A stretch of DNA of 64,000 nucleotides from Telmatactis stephensoni (Eukaryota > Cnidaria > Anthozoa > Actiniaria > Isophelliidae): the NCBI GenBank assembly GCA_029948255.1, contig JALIZF010001727.1, forward strand, positions 415,001-479,000. The letters are read 5' to 3'. Shown piece by piece: positions 52,960 through 64,000 of the stretch; within the stretch, counting starts at the first letter, position 1, and each line of letters opens with the position of its first letter. The position numbers were made by a program, and so were the translations under genes. Below the pieces are notes generated by a model. The model was not told where the DNA came from. It made no database searches and saw only the letters and a program-made list of their open reading frames with translations.

Positions 52960-54028
52960 GATATTGGACGTCAACATATCCAAAAGCTGCAAGATACACT
53001 CAACAATTCTGTGAAACAAGTAAATGACTGGGCTACTTCCAACAAGCTCCCAATTAATCAAGAAAAGACTAAAGCGCTAGCGTTGATTGTTACTGGTAAA
53101 CGTCTTGCTTCGAAGTTGGATACCTCGCCAATCGTCCATATCAATGGAAATCCAGTTTCCACAGTATATAATGCAAGGCTATTAGGACTTGAAATTGACA
53201 CTAAATTATCTTTCTCACAACATATTGAGTATGTCTGTAAGAAGTTATCGCAAAGAATAGGAGTACTAAAGAAAATAAGGTGTTATTTGCCCTTAAGGCA
53301 ACGAATCTTATATTACAATAGTATGATAAGGCCCATTATAAATTATGTAGCCGTTATCTGGACTAACTGTGATAAGGAATTATTAGGTAGGGTTTTAAAG
53401 ATGCAGAAACGAGCAGCACGAATAATTCTTGATGCTGACTATCATTCGTCCTCAGTAACTTTATTTAATAGGCTAGGCTGGCTCCCTTTTTATGAGGAAG
53501 CAAAAATGAATAAATTAATCATGGTTTTCAAGAGATTTAAGGGTAGTGCACCCTCCTATATAGATAACCTATTGAAACGTAATTGTGAGGTGCACACTCG
53601 TTCAACTAGGTATTCTCAATTTAACTTAGTATATATGTCCATTTTATAAGCGTAAGTTAGAGGGAGGGAGGTCCTTTAGTGTTACAGCATCCTTGCTTTG
53701 GAATAGTTTGCCGTTAGTTCTCCGTCAACATAACTCTTTAAATAGCTTTAAGTGTTCTATAAGAAATCATTTTTTAAATATTCAAAAGACATTACATCAT
53801 TTTATAGTACAGTTTATAGTATACTTTTATCTTAGCTTTTGACTAATTTAAAGTATGACTTTTCGCCGTTTAATCTCATATATATACATTTTTAATAATA
53901 ATTTTTAATCTTAATGTATAGCATTTGTATTTATATCTTTATCTTTAGTTTTAGTTTCATTTATAGAGGGCCACAAGTTTATTAGCCTTTGGCTATTTAG
54001 TGCTACCCTCATGAAATAAAGGATTTAT
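52960..54028 (+). pseudogene. 5'-truncated LINE: reverse transcriptase C-terminal part
   Basis: The main frame (52,965-53,646) reads VNDWATSNKLPINQEKTKAL, then VSTVYNARLLGLEIDTKLSF, CKKLSQRIGVLKKIRCYLPL and MQKRAARIILDADYHSSS. This is the region after the FADD motif in LINE reverse transcriptases of the jockey/CR1-type group (clade inferred). A one-base shift near 53,640 moves the C-terminus into the next frame (CPFYKRKLEGGRSFSVTASL, LWNSLPLVLR). The 3' end is GAAATAAAGGATTTATTA at about 54,028. The catalytic part is absent, so it is dead. Confidence 0.85.
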
Positions 54029-54168
54029 TATGGTCGGTTTTATTGGTACTTTTTCATATACACGTTTTTTTTGAAACTAGTTGCGGACATTGTCTAGGCA
54101 ACAGTTCCTGATGAACTATAAAGATAGTGTGTGTGTTTTAGTGCCTCAAACTATAAAACTTCTTGAAA

Positions 54169-54172
<4 letters not shown>

Positions 54173-54203
<31 letters not shown>
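54173..54203. repeat. (ATT)n array at the 3' end of the R4-like element
   Basis: About ten ATT units directly abutting ATGGCATCTTTATT, the - strand 3' terminus of the retrotransposon. Confidence 0.95.
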
Positions 54204-56926
54204 GGCATCTTTATTTTGTTTTCAATTCAAATCTAATTACATGCAACAAAGCGGGAATGCACCTGTGCTTTGTTGTATTTTTTTCTTATATGCTAAACAT
54301 CACTTTTTTTTAATTTGCTATTTTGTGAACTCATAGAATTTTTTTGTAATTTCTGCGTTTTGGGAAAGGATCCATTTTTGTGATTTCTTAAGGAGATAGT
54401 CTGTTTCTTGGCTATTCGTTGTCACAGAGTTCATTTCTTTCTCTAATAGATGGTGATAACCTCCGAGAAAATCAAATACAACGTTCTTTTGGGTAACTGT
54501 ACAGTCTCTGTAGATGTTCTTTATGCCTGCTCTTAGTTCTGTGTATTTTTCTTGCTTGTATCTTGTTCTTTCTTCGATGCTTCCAACGCTGCATATGGTT
54601 CCTTCTACCAAGATCCATGTTTTGTTTCCTTTGTCTAGTACAGCCATGTCGATTCTATTGGCTCCATTTTCAGGGGCTTTATCAAGGTGAAAGGGCAGGT
54701 CCCAAATTATCTTGGCTTTCTCGTTCTCTACGATTGATTCTGGAATACTTTGTTGATACCAAGGCTTGGAATGATCGCTTTCTTGGAAGTCGTATCTGTA
54801 TAGGAGGTAATGGTAGATAGGTCTAAGCATCCTGTCGTGTCTGGCTTTGTACAAGGTCTGTGCAATTCTTGGGCAAGCACAGAGCACATGTGTTGTAGAT
54901 TCAATAGCTGTATGACACATGCGACATTTGCTGTCAGTAACGTGCATTTGTAATTTGCTTTGCTGGTATGCCTTCGTTGGCAGGAGCTGTTGTCTTATGC
55001 TCTTATTCACACTATGTACTACGTCGGGTATGTTCTTCCATGTTTTGTGAACGTCATTGGCTCTTTTTGACATTTCCGGGTCGTTGAGTTGTTTAGTTGT
55101 CAGTGCTCCTAGCCACTGTTGGCTTTGAAATTCTTCGAGGTACTTCCTGTTAACACTCGAGCGTAATAGATCTTTTATTGCTTGTGGGCTTGCTGTCTTG
55201 GTATGAGTGGTTTTACTGTCGTGAGTGATTAACTCAGTTCCTGTTGCATTAAATCTGCATTGTATGTTGTATTCTTCTGCGTATTTCATTGCTTGTTTGA
55301 AAATAGATTTTCTTCCTTTATCGATCTTGTTCATCTCAATTGTTCTTGCTAATTGAATTCTTTTGTCTTCAGAATTGTTCAGGTAATTTGCCATTTTAAT
55401 CGTTGTTGTTTTAAATGTGTCTTCTACATTTTTCAAGCCACTTCCTCCTAATTCCTCGGGAAGGTAGAGCAGTTTTGTTGACTCACTTTTGTGCATGCCT
55501 CCATTGTTTTTGATGATTTCTCTGGTACGTCTGTCAAGTTCTTTTAGATTATTTATTGTCCATTCGCCTGTCCACATGTGGTACTGTAGTACTGGTAATG
55601 CAAATGTACTGGTTGCTTTGATTTTCCTTGGTATTGAGATGTTGCTTGTCCAAATAACGGACACTCGTCGTAGGTATTCTTTACTTGCTTCAGTACAAAC
55701 TTTCTCTTCTAATTGTGTGGAATTTTCAAATTTTCCAAGAAATTTGTAGTGGTCGGACTCATTCAACATCTTTAATTCTTCTTCAAGGGATATACGAACG
55801 TTGTCAGTTTGTTTAATTTTCCCTCTGACAATGTCTACTGCTGCACATTTATCCATTCCCCAGGCAAGTCCGATATCTTTAAACATGTCTTTCGTTGCTT
55901 TTGCCACTATCATTGCCTTGGTTGCAGACTTGTGATAGGTTTTTAGGTCATCTACATACAATAGGTGTGTTAGCTTTTCTTTTGCGTTTTGAGAGAAGGT
56001 GTACCCTTCTGTGCTCCTTAACCACCAAGCAATTGGGTTCAGGCATAACGTGAACAGTCTTACACAAAAGGAGTCCCCTTGTAGTATCCCTTGTTTCAGG
56101 TTGATTGGGCCAATGCTCTCTTTGTCATGCGTTGTCTTTACTTCAAGTGTGATTTTCCAGTTTTTCATTGTGTTTTTAATAAATTGCGTTATCTTCCTTG
56201 GGATGTTATGCATTTCTAAGCACATGCTCAGCCATTTGTGATTTATAGAGTCAAATGCTTTCTTGACATCAATCCAAACGCACGATAGGTTTTTATTTCT
56301 GGAGCGCGCTTCTTCTAAAGCGATTTTATCTATGATGAGGTTGTCTATACATCCCATAGAGCCTGTCGTACACCCTCTCTGGTCAATTTGCATATACTGG
56401 TACCGCTCTTGGTGGTCTTTAAGTTTAGCGTCAATGACTGATGTTATTGTTTTATACATTGTGTTGAGTAGTGTTATGGGTCTATGATCTTTAGCTTTGG
56501 GCTTTTGCGTCTTTGGTATCATCAAGCATTTGCCTTCTACAAGCCACTGTGGTAATTCCATTTCATTATTGATTATTGTACTGAGGGCATTGGCAATCCC
56601 TTTGTGTGTAGATGTTAGCTTCTTGATCCAGTAGTTGGTTATTTTATCGTTGCCGGGTGAACTCCAGTTCCTTTTATTCCGTACACTTGTGCGTATGTCC
56701 TTTTCTTCTATGTTCACTGTCTCTTCTGTTGGTGCTGTCATTGTCTTTTCCATTGCATCTTTGACTGTATGTATCCACAGAGCTTCTAAGTGGGTATCTT
56801 TTTCCTCTTCCCAGATTGGTTTCCAGAACTCTTCAAAATCTTTTGTCGTTAGTTCTGTAGAAGTCGTCTCTTGAGGTACTTTATCTGGTTCTACGTAACT
56901 ATGTTGGTCTTTCATTATTTGGGTCA
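54204..56926 (-). mobile_element. R4/Dong-like non-LTR retrotransposon, 5'-truncated, between (ATT)n arrays
   Basis: Lies between two (ATT)n arrays. Its - strand 3' end reads AATAAAGATGCCAT then (AAT)n, identical to the 3' end of the element at 61,121. Site preference for TAA-type repeats is known for Dong of the R4 clade. The coding frame begins right at the array, so the N-terminal part is missing. Confidence 0.8.
54318..56915 (-). CDS. Reverse transcriptase with C-terminal CCHC finger and restriction-like endonuclease
   Basis: First ATG at 56,915 (865 residues); the frame is open to the array. Near the N-terminus is FWKPIWEEEKD, then RT motifs: WSSPGNDKITNYW, IPKTQKPKAKDHRPITLLNT, motif A CVWIDVKKAFDSINHKW, motif B LKQGILQGDSFCVRLF, motif C LLYVDDLKTY (YVDD). 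A thumb region follows, then the zinc finger CRMCHTAIESTTHVLCACP (C-x2-C-x8-H-x4-C), then the endonuclease region IIWDLPFH...NRIDMAVLDKGNKTWILVEGT. Other copies here have RPD in place of RID. No internal stop is present, so it is the best-preserved retroelement here, but it lacks its DNA-binding N-terminus. Confidence 0.88.
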   Translation of the reverse strand: MKDQHSYVEPDKVPQETTSTELTTKDFEEFWKPIWEEEKDTHLEALWIHTVKDAMEKTMTAPTEETVNIEEKDIRTSVRNKRNWSSPGNDKITNYWIKKLTSTHKGIANALSTIINNEMELPQWLVEGKCLMIPKTQKPKAKDHRPITLLNTMYKTITSVIDAKLKDHQERYQYMQIDQRGCTTGSMGCIDNLIIDKIALEEARSRNKNLSCVWIDVKKAFDSINHKWLSMCLEMHNIPRKITQFIKNTMKNWKITLEVKTTHDKESIGPINLKQGILQGDSFCVRLFTLCLNPIAWWLRSTEGYTFSQNAKEKLTHLLYVDDLKTYHKSATKAMIVAKATKDMFKDIGLAWGMDKCAAVDIVRGKIKQTDNVRISLEEELKMLNESDHYKFLGKFENSTQLEEKVCTEASKEYLRRVSVIWTSNISIPRKIKATSTFALPVLQYHMWTGEWTINNLKELDRRTREIIKNNGGMHKSESTKLLYLPEELGGSGLKNVEDTFKTTTIKMANYLNNSEDKRIQLARTIEMNKIDKGRKSIFKQAMKYAEEYNIQCRFNATGTELITHDSKTTHTKTASPQAIKDLLRSSVNRKYLEEFQSQQWLGALTTKQLNDPEMSKRANDVHKTWKNIPDVVHSVNKSIRQQLLPTKAYQQSKLQMHVTDSKCRMCHTAIESTTHVLCACPRIAQTLYKARHDRMLRPIYHYLLYRYDFQESDHSKPWYQQSIPESIVENEKAKIIWDLPFHLDKAPENGANRIDMAVLDKGNKTWILVEGTICSVGSIEERTRYKQEKYTELRAGIKNIYRDCTVTQKNVVFDFLGGYHHLLEKEMNSVTTNSQETDYLLKKSQKWILSQNAEITKKFYEFTK

Positions 56927-57021
<95 letters not shown>
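56927..57021. repeat. (ATT)n array
   Basis: About 31 uninterrupted ATT units separating the - strand R4-like element from a + strand retroelement fragment. Confidence 0.97.
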
Positions 57022-57435
57022 GCTGATTTACCTGATTTTAGAAGTCCCTCGATAATTACAGACGATGAATACCGCCCTGATCTACTGCTTGTCAAACCTG
57101 ATGGTTTATTATACGTTCTTGAACTAACAGTGGGTTTTGAATCAAATCTCCAGAATAACATTGAACGGAAAAAAGTTAAATACGAAGTCCTTTTCAAAAA
57201 CTTAAAACGTCAGTTCAAAAACGTGATGTTTGTAAATCTTTCTGTGAGTGCTCTAGGTGTGTTTGCCAACGATTCATCAAGTTTTATAACAATGTTGGAT
57301 GATCTAGGTGTCGATGATAAATTTAAAAAGTATATTGTAAGATCGATTGTAAAGATTGCTATCAGAACTACGTATTACATATTTTGCTGTAAGAACAAGA
57401 CATGGACGAATCCAGAACTAATGAAATATTGTTAA
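57022..57435 (+). CDS. Restriction-like endonuclease domain fragment
   Basis: A partial frame, open from the array to TAA. It reads EYRPDLLLVKPDGLLYVLEL then TVGFESNLQNNIERKKVKY. RPD followed about 13 residues later by E (VLEL) is the PD-(D/E)XK arrangement of RLE-type non-LTR retrotransposons (R2/R4/NeSL group). The C-terminal part IVRSIVKIAIRTTYYIFCC has no further motif. It may be the same family as the RT frame at 61,784-64,000, which runs off the window before its endonuclease. Confidence 0.72.
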   Translation, partial: ADLPDFRSPSIITDDEYRPDLLLVKPDGLLYVLELTVGFESNLQNNIERKKVKYEVLFKNLKRQFKNVMFVNLSVSALGVFANDSSSFITMLDDLGVDDKFKKYIVRSIVKIAIRTTYYIFCCKNKTWTNPELMKYC

Positions 57436-57602
57436 GGAATTTTTTTTTTTTTTTTTTCTTCTTTCAAGTTTATGTAAATGTTGAATGCATCTAGTTTATG
57501 ATAATATTGTTAATCAAGTAGCCAATTGTATTTCACCTATAAGTAGAGAGATTTACAATTGCACGTACATGTAACAAAACATAAAAAATAAAGTTTTCAT
57601 TA
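57022..57602 (+). mobile_element. Second RLE retrotransposon family, C-terminal fragment
   Basis: Starts at the array and ends AAAAAATAAAGTTTTC then (ATT)4. It is on the opposite strand to its neighbours but also embedded in ATT repeats. Only the endonuclease end of the protein remains. Confidence 0.7.
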
Positions 57603-57830
57603 TTATTATTATTTCTGTAAAACTAGGCATTAGTTGTTGTGGCCTGTAGTCTTGATATGGCATCAAGCTGCTTCCCGTAGCCTAAGATGCCAAGACTTGT
57701 GCTTTCCTCTCTACCAACGCTTCTGACCTGTTCAACCATCATTTTTCTCCAACTACATGTCCAAAACTTTCCTTAATATTATTATTATTATCTGTATTCT
57801 TTTCCTTTTCATAGTTTTACAAAATATAGG
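57603..57830. other. Short retroelement-like remnant and ATT runs
   Basis: On the - strand a short frame SEALVERKAQVLASLGYGKQL ends at a stop near 57,628. I cannot place it with confidence. Small ATT runs lie at 57,602-57,613 and 57,776-57,790. Confidence 0.35.
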
Positions 57831-58130
57831 TCCGTGTTCATCCCTTGAACATAAGGAGTCCATACATAGTTGTGATTGGTATTACTTGATGGATAGTGTT
57901 CTCCTTAGTATATGTGCTGTACCAAGAAGTACAATCTTCTGTAGCTCTACTATTTTTATATTTCCAGGAATTTGGTTTATATATTTATCTATTCCTTTTT
58001 TAATAAGTCCTAAAGCACCAATTATCACAGGTATTGTACTTGTTTTCAAGCCCCACATTCTTTCGATTTCGATTTCAAGATCTTTATATTTTGAGAGTTT
58101 TTCGGTGGTTTTTATTGAAATGTTTTTATT
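57830..58130 (-). pseudogene. Diverged C-terminal fragment of an R4-like element
   Basis: The - strand reads VSEKLSKYKDLEIEIERMWG, PVIIGALGLIKKGIDKY and LLGTAHILRRTLS-like sequence, a clear relative of the C-terminus of the 58,328 and 59,764 frames with many substitutions. It is an older insertion at the same array. Confidence 0.75.
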
Positions 58131-58131
58131 A

Positions 58132-58241
<110 letters not shown>

Positions 58242-58327
58242 CTTGATTTTTTTTACTGGTTTAGTTTTCTTCTTACAATACCGAGTTTAAACAATAGACC
58301 TAGGGTAATGCAAGGTTAACATTCATA

Positions 58328-59530
58328 CTACTTCATTGAAAGAACTCTCCTTAAAATGTGAGCTGTTCCAAGGAGGGCAATTTTTTGTATTTCGCTAATG
58401 TAAATATTTCCTGGAATCTTATTTGTAAATTTTTCTAAACCTTTCTTGATAAGACCCAGGGCTCCTATCACAACTGGGATAGTTTCTGTTTTTGTCCCCC
58501 ACATCCTATTGATTTCAATCTCTAAATCCTTATATTTAGATAGTTTTTCAGAGACTTTTATGGAAGTGTTAAGATCACTAGGGATAGACATATCAAGAAG
58601 CAGACACGTTTTATCTTTCTTATTTCTGATTATTATATCTGGTCTGTTAGCCCTTATCTCTCTGTCAGTGTGAATGGGCATATCCCAAAGGATAGTCACA
58701 TCATCATTTTCAGTTACAGTTTTCGGTTGATGTTCATACCATTTATCATTAGTTTTGATTTGATGAGCTTTACAGACTTTCCAGTGAAGGTATGTTGCAG
58801 CCTTGTCATGACGGAATACATATTCAGTCTTTGCTAATTTAGGGCATCCAGAAATGATGTGAAAAACTGTTTCCTCAAACTGGCCACAGATCCTACATGA
58901 TGGGTCAGTACCATCTTTTATGATATGATGGTGATAAGATCTGGTAGCAAGGCTTTGATCTTGTGCAGCAATTATCAATCCTTCTGTTTCACCTTTAAGC
59001 CCTACCGCTTTTAGCCATTGGTTAGACTGATAAGTATCTACATCTGCCTCATTCAATCTTTTTGCATATTTTCCATGCAGAGCCTTATCTTCCCAAGTAT
59101 TCTTTAGCTGTTCTAATCCCAAAGATTTTGCCTTCTTTTTCACTCTTTTTGCATAGAGCGTGGTTGACTCGTTCTCTTTAGATGGAATTTCAGGAACATT
59201 TAATACATTCTTAAATTTAGCTGCTTCCTTTGTAATTGAAAACAGCTTTTTACTACGTTCATGCATCTTAACTATTTCCAGTAGTGGATCATTGGTATGG
59301 CATAAATAGGCATCTAAGCCTAGAGTAGCAGTTTTATATGATAGTTCAAGCTGCACTAGACCCCGTCCACCATCTGATCTAGAAAGATACAATCTGTCAA
59401 CGTCTGCTTTTGGATGGTGCATTCGTTCCATGGTCAAGAATTTTCTGGTCTTTGCATCAAGCTTTTGTAGATCACTTAGTTTCCAATTAATGATGTTAAA
59501 GCTGTATGTGACTACTGGGGTAGCTAAGGT
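58328..59530 (-). CDS. 5'-truncated R4-like ORF, tandem copy 1
   Basis: Open from the array at 59,535 to the stop at 58,328; first ATG at 59,431. It starts in the RT thumb (LDAKTRKFLTMERMHH), then LYLSRSDGGRGLVQLELSYK, the zinc finger CRICGQFEETVFHIISGCP (C-x2-C-x8-H-x4-C) and the endonuclease NRPDIIIRNKKDKTCLLLD, ending GTAHILRRVLSMK. The RT catalytic part is missing. The sequence is apparently identical to the copy at 59,764-60,966, array to array. Confidence 0.85.
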   Translation of the reverse strand, partial: TLATPVVTYSFNIINWKLSDLQKLDAKTRKFLTMERMHHPKADVDRLYLSRSDGGRGLVQLELSYKTATLGLDAYLCHTNDPLLEIVKMHERSKKLFSITKEAAKFKNVLNVPEIPSKENESTTLYAKRVKKKAKSLGLEQLKNTWEDKALHGKYAKRLNEADVDTYQSNQWLKAVGLKGETEGLIIAAQDQSLATRSYHHHIIKDGTDPSCRICGQFEETVFHIISGCPKLAKTEYVFRHDKAATYLHWKVCKAHQIKTNDKWYEHQPKTVTENDDVTILWDMPIHTDREIRANRPDIIIRNKKDKTCLLLDMSIPSDLNTSIKVSEKLSKYKDLEIEINRMWGTKTETIPVVIGALGLIKKGLEKFTNKIPGNIYISEIQKIALLGTAHILRRVLSMK

Positions 59531-59531
59531 G

Positions 59532-59677
<146 letters not shown>

Positions 59678-59763
59678 CTTGATTTTTTTTACTGGTTTAG
59701 TTTTCTTCTTACAATACCGAGTTTAAACAATAGACCTAGGGTAATGCAAGGTTAACATTCATA

Positions 59764-60966
59764 CTACTTCATTGAAAGAACTCTCCTTAAAATGTGAGCT
59801 GTTCCAAGGAGGGCAATTTTTTGTATTTCGCTAATGTAAATATTTCCTGGAATCTTATTTGTAAATTTTTCTAAACCTTTCTTGATAAGACCCAGGGCTC
59901 CTATCACAACTGGGATAGTTTCTGTTTTTGTCCCCCACATCCTATTGATTTCAATCTCTAAATCCTTATATTTAGATAGTTTTTCAGAGACTTTTATGGA
60001 AGTGTTAAGATCACTAGGGATAGACATATCAAGAAGCAGACACGTTTTATCTTTCTTATTTCTGATTATTATATCTGGTCTGTTAGCCCTTATCTCTCTG
60101 TCAGTGTGAATGGGCATATCCCAAAGGATAGTCACATCATCATTTTCAGTTACAGTTTTCGGTTGATGTTCATACCATTTATCATTAGTTTTGATTTGAT
60201 GAGCTTTACAGACTTTCCAGTGAAGGTATGTTGCAGCCTTGTCATGACGGAATACATATTCAGTCTTTGCTAATTTAGGGCATCCAGAAATGATGTGAAA
60301 AACTGTTTCCTCAAACTGGCCACAGATCCTACATGATGGGTCAGTACCATCTTTTATGATATGATGGTGATAAGATCTGGTAGCAAGGCTTTGATCTTGT
60401 GCAGCAATTATCAATCCTTCTGTTTCACCTTTAAGCCCTACCGCTTTTAGCCATTGGTTAGACTGATAAGTATCTACATCTGCCTCATTCAATCTTTTTG
60501 CATATTTTCCATGCAGAGCCTTATCTTCCCAAGTATTCTTTAGCTGTTCTAATCCCAAAGATTTTGCCTTCTTTTTCACTCTTTTTGCATAGAGCGTGGT
60601 TGACTCGTTCTCTTTAGATGGAATTTCAGGAACATTTAATACATTCTTAAATTTAGCTGCTTCCTTTGTAATTGAAAACAGCTTTTTACTACGTTCATGC
60701 ATCTTAACTATTTCCAGTAGTGGATCATTGGTATGGCATAAATAGGCATCTAAGCCTAGAGTAGCAGTTTTATATGATAGTTCAAGCTGCACTAGACCCC
60801 GTCCACCATCTGATCTAGAAAGATACAATCTGTCAACGTCTGCTTTTGGATGGTGCATTCGTTCCATGGTCAAGAATTTTCTGGTCTTTGCATCAAGCTT
60901 TTGTAGATCACTTAGTTTCCAATTAATGATGTTAAAGCTGTATGTGACTACTGGGGTAGCTAAGGT
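59764..60966 (-). CDS. 5'-truncated R4-like ORF, tandem copy 2
   Basis: Same truncation point, same protein and same flanks as copy 1; offset 1,436 bp. Independent insertions would not share the 5' truncation point, so this is a tandem duplication of one insertion (or an assembly duplication) with crossover within ATT arrays. Confidence 0.85.
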   Translation of the reverse strand, partial: TLATPVVTYSFNIINWKLSDLQKLDAKTRKFLTMERMHHPKADVDRLYLSRSDGGRGLVQLELSYKTATLGLDAYLCHTNDPLLEIVKMHERSKKLFSITKEAAKFKNVLNVPEIPSKENESTTLYAKRVKKKAKSLGLEQLKNTWEDKALHGKYAKRLNEADVDTYQSNQWLKAVGLKGETEGLIIAAQDQSLATRSYHHHIIKDGTDPSCRICGQFEETVFHIISGCPKLAKTEYVFRHDKAATYLHWKVCKAHQIKTNDKWYEHQPKTVTENDDVTILWDMPIHTDREIRANRPDIIIRNKKDKTCLLLDMSIPSDLNTSIKVSEKLSKYKDLEIEINRMWGTKTETIPVVIGALGLIKKGLEKFTNKIPGNIYISEIQKIALLGTAHILRRVLSMK

Positions 60967-60967
60967 G

Positions 60968-61120
<153 letters not shown>

Positions 61121-61662
61121 GGCATCTTTATTGAATTCTGATCATTTTTTTACATACAACATTACGGGTTCTGCCTAAGCAATTGTTGCAGTTCAAGTGT
61201 TCCTAGTCACTCACATATCTTTAGATAAACTCATAGAATTTCTTGACAATTTCAGCGTTTTGTGATAAGAGCCATTTTTGACACTTCCTTATGATGTAAG
61301 TTGTTTCTTTTCGATTGTCTGTTAGGGTGTCTATCCCTTGTTCTAGCTGAGGATAGTACCCTCCAAGGAAGTCTTGGGGACTCTGGTGCGTTGTATAAGG
61401 TTTCAGCTTGTGATCTTGAGTCAATTAAAGCTATGTTCATTTCTTTGGTCCACTTGGTTCGGGCGCGATGGCGGACAACATTCGCTTGGCCATCTCCAGC
61501 AGGAGTGTTCGTTTGTCTTCGAATGTGTTGCGCTCCTTGTCCTGACATGTTAGTGAACATTAGGGTCAATAAAATTGCAACTAAACGCATTATTTAAGCG
61601 TTTAAGAAGCGCTGTTACGGGAGCTCTAGGACTTGCGTCCTTTTCGTTCCGCTTCAGGACTC
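61121..61662 (-). mobile_element. Internally deleted R4-like element retaining both ends
   Basis: Flanked by ATT arrays on both sides. On the - strand, from the 5' end, a start codon near 61,590 gives MRLVAILLTLMFTNMSGQGA then RARTKWTKEMNIALID, a Myb-like stretch of the type found at the N-terminus of R2/R4-like proteins. The sequence then jumps in another frame to DFLGGYYPQLEQGIDTLTDN and KCQKWLLSQNAEIVKKFYEF, matching the last ~50 residues of the 54,318 frame. The 3' end is AATAAAGATGCCAT. RT and most of the endonuclease are deleted, giving a ~540-bp non-autonomous form. Confidence 0.7.

Positions 61663-64000
<2,338 letters not shown>

Overview
Eukaryotic (animal) genomic DNA, most likely from an anthozoan cnidarian such as a stony coral. 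Genes are split by GT-AG introns into small, mostly phase 1-1 extracellular-domain exons. The rest is packed with fold-back MITEs, Penelope-like fragments, R4/Dong-like retrotransposons and satellites. The taxon is inferred from gene style and repeat families; no species-level marker was seen.

1-23.8 kb (+ strand): one large receptor tyrosine kinase (RTK) gene whose N-terminus lies outside the window. Exons encode FN3, FN3, Ig, FN3, FN3, FN3, Ig, a SEA domain with a GSVIV autoproteolysis-type site, FN3, a transmembrane helix, a tyrosine kinase over eight exons, and a tyrosine-rich tail ending in an ITIM-like IQYATL and a PDZ-ligand-like ETRF. The first part is an ~8.4 kb tandem duplication (about 190-5,500 and 7,640-13,860) that doubled the FN3-FN3-Ig module. 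The upstream copy of the first FN3 exon is broken by a 31-bp deletion. The first kinase exon shows reading-frame breaks, so the locus may be a pseudogene, or the assembly may contain indels. A second small duplication created an extra in-frame tail exon.

23.8-35.2 kb: a decayed LINE, several MITEs, and an ~8 kb element (27,195-35,157). That element has ~70-bp terminal inverted repeats, an apparent 11-bp target-site duplication (TSD), palindrome-bearing satellites near both ends and an AT-rich core without convincing genes.

35.2-49.5 kb (- strand): a triplicated segment carrying three copies of a two-exon gene for a small secreted peptide (signal peptide, Asp-Cys, basic cluster, then an acidic Asn/Asp/Tyr tail in two copies). 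I do not recognise this family. Because the copies are paralogous, they act as empty sites that define several MITE insertions exactly, one of them in a 3' UTR.

49.5-64 kb: a MITE with a 9-bp TSD, a ~200-bp tandem repeat, a truncated LINE, then a cluster of non-LTR retrotransposons with restriction-like endonuclease (RLE) domains, separated by (ATT)n arrays. It includes an 869-codon RT-RLE frame, two apparently identical tandem truncated copies, an internally deleted derivative that keeps both ends, a second RLE family in the opposite orientation, and an RT frame cut by a G-rich MITE.
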